From assembly GCA_035296085.1 (NCBI GenBank), contig DATHBP010000012.1:1-10934 (forward strand): DNA of 10,934 bases, in the 5' to 3' direction. The translations under genes and the position numbers were made by a program. This document shows, one piece after another, positions 6,618-10,934 of this stretch. Source of the stretch: DATHBP01 sp035296085. GTDB lineage: Bacteria; Actinomycetota; Actinomycetes; Propionibacteriales; Nocardioidaceae. The notes below the pieces were generated by a model. The model was not told the DNA's origin and searched no databases. It saw only the letters and a program-made list of their open reading frames with translations. Each line of letters starts with the position of its first letter. Positions within the stretch are counted from its first letter, which is position 1.

Positions 6618-7420
6618 TGTCGCGACCGCAGCGCCGGGTGGGCTCCGGCGGCCACCAGGTCGGCGACCGCGCTCCGGGGGTCCTTGTCCGTCACCAGGCT
6701 CTCGCCGACCAACACCACGTCGGCACCCGCTTGGGCATGCTCGAGCACGTCGAGCGGCCCCCGTACGCCGGACTCCGCCACGCGTACGAGTCCGGACGGG
6801 ATCAGCGGCGCCAACCGCGCGAATGTGCCTCGGTCGACCCGCAGCGTGGTGAGGTCTCGTGCATTGACGCCGACGACCGTTGCGCCGGCGTCGACAGCGC
6901 GCCCTACGTCGGCAGCCGTGTGCACCTCCACGAGCGGCGTCAGCCCGATGGACTCGGCGCGCTCGACGAGGCTGAGCAGAGCGCTTTGTTCGAGGGCGGC
7001 GACGATGAGCAGCGCAAGGTCGGCGCCGGCCGCACGGGCCTCCCAGAGCTGGTAGGAGGAGACGATGAAGTCCTTGCACAGCACCGGGACGTCGACCGCG
7101 GCACGGACCTCGCGCAGGTCGTCGAAACTGCCGCCGAAGCGGTGGCGTTCGGTGACCACACTGATGGCGACCGCCCCGCCGGCCTCATAGTCGCGGGCCA
7201 GGGCAGCGGGGTCGGCAATGGCAGAGAGCTCACCGCGACTCGGACTGGCCCGTTTGACCTCGGCGATGACAGACACCCCAGCTGCCCGGAGCGCCGGCAG
7301 CGGGTCGATCGCCGACGGCATGAGGCGTGCCGCGGCTTTGACCGCGTCGAGCGGAACGCGCTCCTCCCGCTCGGCCAGATCCGCCCGCGCGCCGGCGAGG
7401 ATCTGGTCGAGAACGGACAC
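6614..7420 (-). CDS. trpC: Indole-3-glycerol-phosphate synthase
   Basis: TrpC closes the indole ring of carboxyphenylamino-deoxyribulose phosphate to give indole-3-glycerol phosphate, the substrate of TrpA. The 268-residue TIM barrel keeps the known active-site residues: Lys56 in AEVKRASPSRG (53-63), Lys116 in LCKDFIV, Glu165 in PLVEVH, Asn186 in VGVNARDL, and Glu216-Ser217 in VAESGV. They fit Sulfolobus Lys53, Lys110, Glu159, Asn180, Glu210 and Ser211. It is a single-domain enzyme, not fused to TrpF as in E. coli; actinobacteria commonly use PriA for that step. The frame can start at a GTG at 7438, but I prefer the GTG at 7420 because it gives the common N-terminus MSVLDQIL and is preceded by a good Shine-Dalgarno sequence. 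The stop overlaps trpB (GTGA). Confidence 0.96.
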   Translation of the reverse strand: MSVLDQILAGARADLAEREERVPLDAVKAAARLMPSAIDPLPALRAAGVSVIAEVKRASPSRGELSAIADPAALARDYEAGGAVAISVVTERHRFGGSFDDLREVRAAVDVPVLCKDFIVSSYQLWEARAAGADLALLIVAALEQSALLSLVERAESIGLTPLVEVHTAADVGRAVDAGATVVGVNARDLTTLRVDRGTFARLAPLIPSGLVRVAESGVRGPLDVLEHAQAGADVVLVGESLVTDKDPRSAVADLVAAGAHPALRSRQ

Positions 7421-7426
7421 GAGATG

Positions 7427-7433
7427 CTCTCCC
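7427..7433 (-). promoter_or_regulatory. Ribosome binding site of trpC
   Basis: The minus strand reads GGGAGAG, 6 bases before the GTG at 7420. It decides between two in-frame GTG codons: the alternative at 7438 lies just upstream of this site and would make it coding sequence. Confidence 0.72.
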
Positions 7434-7491
7434 AACACCGGGTAGGGCGCTCAGCCTATCGGCGGCCGGGACGGGCGAGGTGTGGCTGGTC

Positions 7492-7695
7492 TCATGCCCG
7501 GTGCCCCGTGTCACCGAGGCCCATCGCCACCATGACCTTGCCGACCACCGCACCGACCGGAATCAACGCGACACCGATCCAGAACACGACCCAGTTCGGG
7601 CCCCAGACGAGCCCGATGGCGCCGACCAGGAACGCGACGATGACGATGGTCACGGTGGTCCACGCTGCTGGGTTGGCTCCGTGTCCAGCGGCCAT
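7492..7695 (-). CDS. HGxxPAAW family small membrane protein of the trp region
   Basis: This is a 67-residue protein with the family's namesake motif HGANPAAW at 5-12, two hydrophobic segments (about 13-31 and 35-57) and a GKVMVAMGLG end. Such proteins are known beside trpC in actinobacteria but have no established function that I know of. The two hydrophobic helices suggest a small inner-membrane protein. It has four Trp residues (12, 31, 35, 39), a high share for 67 residues. The ATG is well supported by a Shine-Dalgarno sequence 7 bases upstream. It sits 60 bases after the TIGR02234-like gene and 71 bases before trpC, so it is flanked by the two largest gaps in the window. A role linked to Trp synthesis is inferred only from position. 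Confidence 0.9.
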   Translation of the reverse strand: MAAGHGANPAAWTTVTIVIVAFLVGAIGLVWGPNWVVFWIGVALIPVGAVVGKVMVAMGLGDTGHRA

Positions 7696-7702
7696 GAGTG
7701 CG

Positions 7703-7710
7703 CTCCCTTC
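7703..7710 (-). promoter_or_regulatory. Ribosome binding site of the HGxxPAAW gene
   Basis: The minus strand reads GAAGGGAG, 7 bases before the ATG at 7695. It is one of the clearest Shine-Dalgarno sequences in the window and lies 9 bases beyond the 7720-7751 hairpin. Confidence 0.75.
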
Positions 7711-7719
7711 GACGCGTCC

Positions 7720-7751
7720 ATTGTGGCCCGACGGCGTCGCCGGGCCGCAAT
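7720..7751 (-). other. Intergenic imperfect inverted repeat (hairpin)
   Basis: On the minus strand, a 9-bp stem (arms GGCCCGGCG and CGTCGGGCC, one G-U pair, loop ACGC) is extended outward, past one C-A mismatch, by four more pairs (ATTG with CAAT). It starts 4 bases after the stop codon of the TIGR02234-like gene and ends just before the ribosome binding site of the HGxxPAAW gene. No run of T follows, so it is not a standard intrinsic terminator. It could be a transcript-processing or stability element, or part of an attenuator. The pairing is read directly; the role is unknown. Confidence 0.6.
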
Positions 7752-7755
7752 CGGG

Positions 7756-8379
7756 TCACTCCGAGCGTGTCCGGGTGGGGTCTTCGCCTCGGTCCAGTGC
7801 CGTCCAAACGTCGGTGTCGGGGTTCGGCCGGTGCGCAGCCGGTGCCTCGTACCGCGCGCCGAGGCCCGGCCAGCGCCACCCCCGCCACCAGACGACAAGA
7901 CCGAACGCCGCCGCCAGCGTGCCGCCACCACAGCACAGCCACCGCCACAGCGAGAGCTCGACCTCGGATGCACGCCGTGGTGAGCCTCCCGCCGCGCCGA
8001 CCATCTGGTCCTGAAGCTGTGCCAGCACGGCCGGCTCCGCCCGCGCGACCACGACCACGACGGCGACGCCCGCACCGGCAACGGCGAGCCCGCACAGCCG
8101 GCGGCCGAGTCCACGAACGGCCACGGTCGCGACCGCGCCAGCCACGATCACCGCTGCAAGCGCCGACACCACCGGCAGCACGTCGCTGCCGCTGACCGAG
8201 ACCACCGACGTGGGAAGCCCCGGTAGCCGAACACGCGCGGAGGCCCAGGGCCGGCCAGCGGCGAGCGATACGACGGCGCCGGCGAGCAGGCTGGCGGTGA
8301 CCGCTGCGGCCAGCTCCCGCCCCGAGCGCCCGGCGGTCGACGGGGTGCGAGCGTCGGCGGGGGGGCCGCCCGGCGTCAC
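7756..8379 (-). CDS. Trp-region conserved membrane protein (TIGR02234 type)
   Basis: The 207-residue product has about four hydrophobic segments (near 22-42, 66-88, 95-113 and 146-166) and a cytoplasmic-looking tail with GARYEAP (174-180) and DVWTALDRGEDPT (190-202), the tail pattern I recognise from the actinobacterial Trp-operon membrane protein family. Mycobacterium tuberculosis has a relative between trpE and trpC. The function is unknown. Eight Trp residues are present, four of them in WWRGWRW (164-170). I chose the GTG at 8379 because it overlaps the exporter stop as GTGA, like most junctions here; an in-frame GTG at 8406 would add 9 residues. It differs from the usual neighbourhood in following an ABC exporter pair instead of trpE. 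A hairpin follows 4 bases after the stop. Confidence 0.9.
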   Translation of the reverse strand: MTPGGPPADARTPSTAGRSGRELAAAVTASLLAGAVVSLAAGRPWASARVRLPGLPTSVVSVSGSDVLPVVSALAAVIVAGAVATVAVRGLGRRLCGLAVAGAGVAVVVVVARAEPAVLAQLQDQMVGAAGGSPRRASEVELSLWRWLCCGGGTLAAAFGLVVWWRGWRWPGLGARYEAPAAHRPNPDTDVWTALDRGEDPTRTRSE

Positions 8380-10187
8380 TGCCCCGTCGCTCGCTGGACC
8401 GTCCACGACCGGTGCAGGCGCGCGTACGGACCGTCCGCATGGGCCAGCTGCGCTGCCGGGCCTCGCTGCACGAGCCGCCCGTCGTCGAAGACGAGGACCT
8501 CGTCAGCGGCTTCGGCCGTCGACAGCCGGTGCGCGATGCTCACCGCCGTCCGTCCACTGAGCAGCCGCTCCAAGGCGCTGCCGATACGGACCTCCGTCGC
8601 CGGATCGACGGCGCTGGTGGCCTCGTCGAGCACGAGCAGGTCGGGGTCTGCGAGGTAGGCACGGATCAGCGCGACGAGCTGGCGCTCGCCCGCCGACAGG
8701 GACTCGCCCCGCTGCCCCACCGCAGTGGCCAGCCCGCGGGGGAGGCTGTCGAGCCAGTCGGCGAGCCCCAGGTCGCCGATCGCCGCGACGATCTCTGCGT
8801 CGTTCGCGTCGGGCCGGCCGTAGCGGACGTTCGCCGACAGTGAGCCGTCGAAGAGGTAGCCGTCCTGCGGGACGAGGACGACGCGCTGGCGCAAGGAGGC
8901 GAACGCGATGTCGCGGACGTCACTGCCGTCGAGCAGGATGCGACCTGACGTGGGGTCCATGAGTCTGGTGAGCAGTTTCGCGAACGTGGTCTTGCCCGAA
9001 CCGGTCTCGCCGACGATGGCGACCCGGCTGCGCGGGGCGATCTCGACGTCGACGTCCCGCAGGACCGGCGGTCCGCCGGGGTAGGCGAAGCTCACCTGGT
9101 CGAAGCGCACCCGCACCGGCCCGCGGGGCAGCGCGACGCCCTCTTCCCCCGGGTCGACCACGTCGGCTGGTGTGTCGAGGATGCCGATGACGCGCCGCCA
9201 GCCGGCCACGGCATTCTGGGCCTCAGTGAGCACCTGGGTGCCGACCTGGACCGGTCCTACGAACAGCGAGACGAGGAACGCGAAGGCCAGCACCTCGCCG
9301 GCGGTGATGTCGCCGGCGACTCCAAGCAGCACGCCGGCCACGATGACGCCGGCGTTGGCCAGTCCCGCGGCCAACCCGCCCATAGAGAACGTCACAGCGA
9401 CCAGGGCTTGCGCCTTCGTGCTCGCCGCACGGTGAAGGTCGATGGCTCGGTCGATCCGCTGCTGCGTGCGGCGCTCCGCGGCGTACGCCCGCACCACCTG
9501 AGCACCCACCACGGGCTCCGCAATGGCTGACAGCATGTCGCCGACGCGACGACGCACGACGGAGTAGGCGGCCGACATGCGGGTCTGGAAGAACCGCAGC
9601 GACCCGAACAGCGGCAAGAAGCACACCCAGACGACGATCGTGAGCTGCCAGCTGTAAACCGCCATGACCACGGTGGCCAGCGCGATCTGACCGACGCTGA
9701 CGAGCAGGACTAGCCCGCCCCACTGCAGGAACATCGACACCTGGTCGACGTCACTGGTCACCCGCGAGACGAGCGCGCCGCGGCTTTCGGTGTTCTGAGT
9801 CAGCAGCGGCAGGTCGTGCACGTGGCGGAACGCCTTGATCCGGAGGGTGGCCAACCCCCGCTCGCTCGCGGTGAACAGCCGCACGTTCATGACGTAGGCG
9901 CTCAACGCCGTGACGACGATGGCGAGCGCGGCCACCCCGGCGAGCAGCGAGATGACCGCTGGGTCCGGCCCCTTGGGTGTGGCGAGGCCGCGGTCGATGC
10001 TTTGCTGGATCACGATCGGTACCACGACCCGCCCGAGGGTTGCCAGCACCGCGAACGCCAATGTGCCCCAGATGCCCTCGCGCAGCTGCGGTGAGAGCTC
10101 GAAGCCGCGACGGACCGTCTGCCAGCCCGAAGCGGCGTCGCCGGACTCCATCGACGTGGTGGGCGCTGCGGTGGATGGTGCGCTCAC
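8376..10187 (-). CDS. ABC exporter half-transporter, membrane plus ATP-binding domains
   Basis: The 603-residue protein has an exporter-type membrane domain (about 37-335, with hydrophobic stretches near 42-60, 78-100, 155-177, 182-196, 263-290 and 296-318) and an ATP-binding domain (about 358-598). The latter has Walker A GETGSGKTT (393-401), Q-loop VPQDGYLFD (439-447), a signature of LSAGE (497-501) instead of LSGGQ, Walker B LLVLDEATS (517-525) with catalytic Glu522, and switch His553 in IAHRLST. It is a type IV (MsbA-like) multidrug or lipid exporter subunit. The altered signature together with intact Glu and His is what is expected of the subunit partnered with the degenerate protein upstream. 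Its GTG start overlaps the stop of that gene (GTGA), fitting a co-translated heterodimer. The substrate cannot be told from sequence. Confidence 0.94.
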   Translation of the reverse strand: MSAPSTAAPTTSMESGDAASGWQTVRRGFELSPQLREGIWGTLAFAVLATLGRVVVPIVIQQSIDRGLATPKGPDPAVISLLAGVAALAIVVTALSAYVMNVRLFTASERGLATLRIKAFRHVHDLPLLTQNTESRGALVSRVTSDVDQVSMFLQWGGLVLLVSVGQIALATVVMAVYSWQLTIVVWVCFLPLFGSLRFFQTRMSAAYSVVRRRVGDMLSAIAEPVVGAQVVRAYAAERRTQQRIDRAIDLHRAASTKAQALVAVTFSMGGLAAGLANAGVIVAGVLLGVAGDITAGEVLAFAFLVSLFVGPVQVGTQVLTEAQNAVAGWRRVIGILDTPADVVDPGEEGVALPRGPVRVRFDQVSFAYPGGPPVLRDVDVEIAPRSRVAIVGETGSGKTTFAKLLTRLMDPTSGRILLDGSDVRDIAFASLRQRVVLVPQDGYLFDGSLSANVRYGRPDANDAEIVAAIGDLGLADWLDSLPRGLATAVGQRGESLSAGERQLVALIRAYLADPDLLVLDEATSAVDPATEVRIGSALERLLSGRTAVSIAHRLSTAEAADEVLVFDDGRLVQRGPAAQLAHADGPYARLHRSWTVQRATGQ

Positions 10188-10934
10188 GCGAGCACGTCGC
10201 TCTCCCGGTCTACTCTGCGCCGCTCGGCCTCCACCTCGTAGGCGGTGACCAGGGCGCGGTAGCCAGCAGAGCGCTGGATCAGATCTGCGTGCGGTCCGCG
10301 GTCGACAATGCGCCCCTGCTCGAGGAACAGCACGTCGTCGGCCAGCGCGATCGTGGCGTTGCGGTAGGCGACCACGAGGACCGTAGTGCCGCCCTCGGTG
10401 TGTTCGCGGAGCGCCGCCAGGATGCGCGCCTCGACTTCGGGATCGACCGCACTCGTCGCGTCGTCCAAGACGAGCAGCCGTGGCCGGCGAACGAGAGCGC
10501 GGGCCAGTGCGAGCCGCTGCCGCTGTCCGCCGGACAATGTTGCACCCCGCTCGCCGAGCCTGGTGTCCAAACCGGCCGGCAACCGCGCGACGAACCCGTC
10601 GGCTTGCGCCACGCGCAGCGCCGACCAGATCTCGGCGTCCTCGAGAGGTTCGCCGAGCGTCACGTTTTCGCGCACCGTGTCGTCGAACAGGAACGTCTGC
10701 TGGGGCACGAGGGCCGCGCTCTTGGCCAGCTCGCCAGGGGCGAGAGAGCGCACGTCCACACCGTCGACGGCCACCCCGCCGGCGTCGGGGTCGAGCAGGC
10801 GAACGACCAGCGCGGCCAGCGTGCTCTTGCCGGCGGCGGTCGGTCCCACCACCGCCACCGTGGCTCCGGGCGCCACCGTGAAGTCCACGTCGCTCAGGAC
10901 CTCGTTGTCGGCATAGGAGAAGCGCAGGTGGGAG
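10184..10934 (-). CDS. ABC exporter subunit with degenerate ATP site, N-terminal part cut by window edge
   Basis: Only the last 249 residues, the ATP-binding domain, are visible. The frame is open to the right edge (reading SHLRFSYADNEVLSD before the GTG at 10888, which is therefore not the start), so the membrane domain lies outside. Motifs: Walker A GPTAAGKST, Q-loop VPQQTFLFDD, a perfect signature LSGGQRQRLALARAL, and Walker B LLVLDDATSAVD. Two catalytic residues are changed: the Glu after Walker B is Asp (codon at 10460-10462) and the switch His is Tyr in VVAYRNAT (codon at 10364-10366). This is the pattern of the degenerate-site subunit of heterodimeric exporters such as TM287/288 and TmrAB. 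With its perfect signature it completes the canonical site of the downstream partner. The stop overlaps the partner's start (GTGA). Confidence 0.93.
   Translation of the reverse strand, partial: SHLRFSYADNEVLSDVDFTVAPGATVAVVGPTAAGKSTLAALVVRLLDPDAGGVAVDGVDVRSLAPGELAKSAALVPQQTFLFDDTVRENVTLGEPLEDAEIWSALRVAQADGFVARLPAGLDTRLGERGATLSGGQRQRLALARALVRRPRLLVLDDATSAVDPEVEARILAALREHTEGGTTVLVVAYRNATIALADDVLFLEQGRIVDRGPHADLIQRSAGYRALVTAYEVEAERRRVDRESDVLA

Noticed and set aside
5958..7055. Plus-strand open frame of 365 codons opposite trpB and trpC
   Set aside because: It is antisense to two conserved enzymes with intact active sites, and shows no domain or ribosome binding site.
6618..7079. 154-codon N-terminal extension of trpB
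   Set aside because: It lies wholly inside trpC in another frame and is Arg/Ala-rich; the GTG at 6617 gives the family's normal N-terminus.
7453..7482. Possible promoter before trpC with a TAGGCT -10 box on the minus strand
   Set aside because: With a 17-base spacer the -35 position reads ACCTCG, a poor match; a TAGGCT-like hexamer alone is too common to support a promoter.
7720..7751. Reading the hairpin as an intrinsic terminator
   Set aside because: There is no T-run on either strand after the stem, and a well-supported gene on the same strand begins 25 bases on.
6638..8014. Long plus-strand open frame of 458 codons opposite trpC and the HGxxPAAW gene
   Set aside because: It runs antisense to two recognised genes and two gaps, has no recognisable domain, and its composition is that of a GC-rich shadow frame.
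10184..10888. The GTG at 10888 as the start of a stand-alone ATPase
   Set aside because: The frame continues to the window edge with in-register ABC sequence (LRFSYADNEVLSD), so the gene extends upstream.

Overview
The window is a very GC-rich bacterial segment with every recognisable gene on the minus strand. The gene content and order (a trp-region membrane protein, an HGxxPAAW protein, trpC, trpB, trpA, then lgt and later pyk) are those of Actinomycetota: Mycobacterium tuberculosis has trpC-trpB-trpA-lgt followed by pykA. A more precise taxon cannot be named from the sequence. No mobile element, CRISPR array, tRNA, rRNA or sign of recent transfer was seen.

In transcription order (right to left): (1) the C-terminal ATP-binding part of an ABC exporter subunit, cut by the right edge (10184-10934); (2) a complete ABC exporter half-transporter (8376-10187), which with the first makes a heterodimer with one degenerate and one canonical ATP site; (3) a Trp-region membrane protein of the TIGR02234 type (7756-8379); (4) a 67-residue HGxxPAAW membrane protein (7492-7695); (5) trpC, trpB and trpA (7420 down to 4600), the last steps of tryptophan synthesis; (6) a SCO1/SenC copper-chaperone lipoprotein (3929-4603); (7) lgt, the enzyme that attaches lipid to lipoproteins (3056-3904); (8) a VIT1/CCC1-type iron/manganese transporter (2316-3059); (9) pyruvate kinase (844-2304); (10) a GH3 (NagZ/LpqI-like) lipoprotein cut by the left edge (1-847), found by hand translation because it runs off the window.

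The genes are packed tightly. Seven of the eleven junctions are 4-base stop/start overlaps (GTGA or ATGA), and the other four gaps are 11, 24, 60 and 71 bases. This suggests one or a few long transcripts with translational coupling. No convincing promoter or intrinsic terminator was seen. The two largest gaps flank the HGxxPAAW gene. One holds a strong 32-base imperfect inverted repeat just after the stop codon of the TIGR02234 gene.

Functionally, the core is tryptophan synthesis (TrpC makes indole-3-glycerol phosphate; TrpA and TrpB turn it into tryptophan) with two uncharacterised, Trp-rich membrane proteins. The genes after trpA deal with the cell envelope and metals (SCO, Lgt, VIT, GH3 lipoprotein), and pyk is central carbon metabolism. 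The most notable points are the asymmetric ABC exporter coupled to the trp genes, the Trp-rich membrane proteins around a conspicuous hairpin, and the copper chaperone coupled to trpA. Nothing here clearly amounts to a wholly new system.
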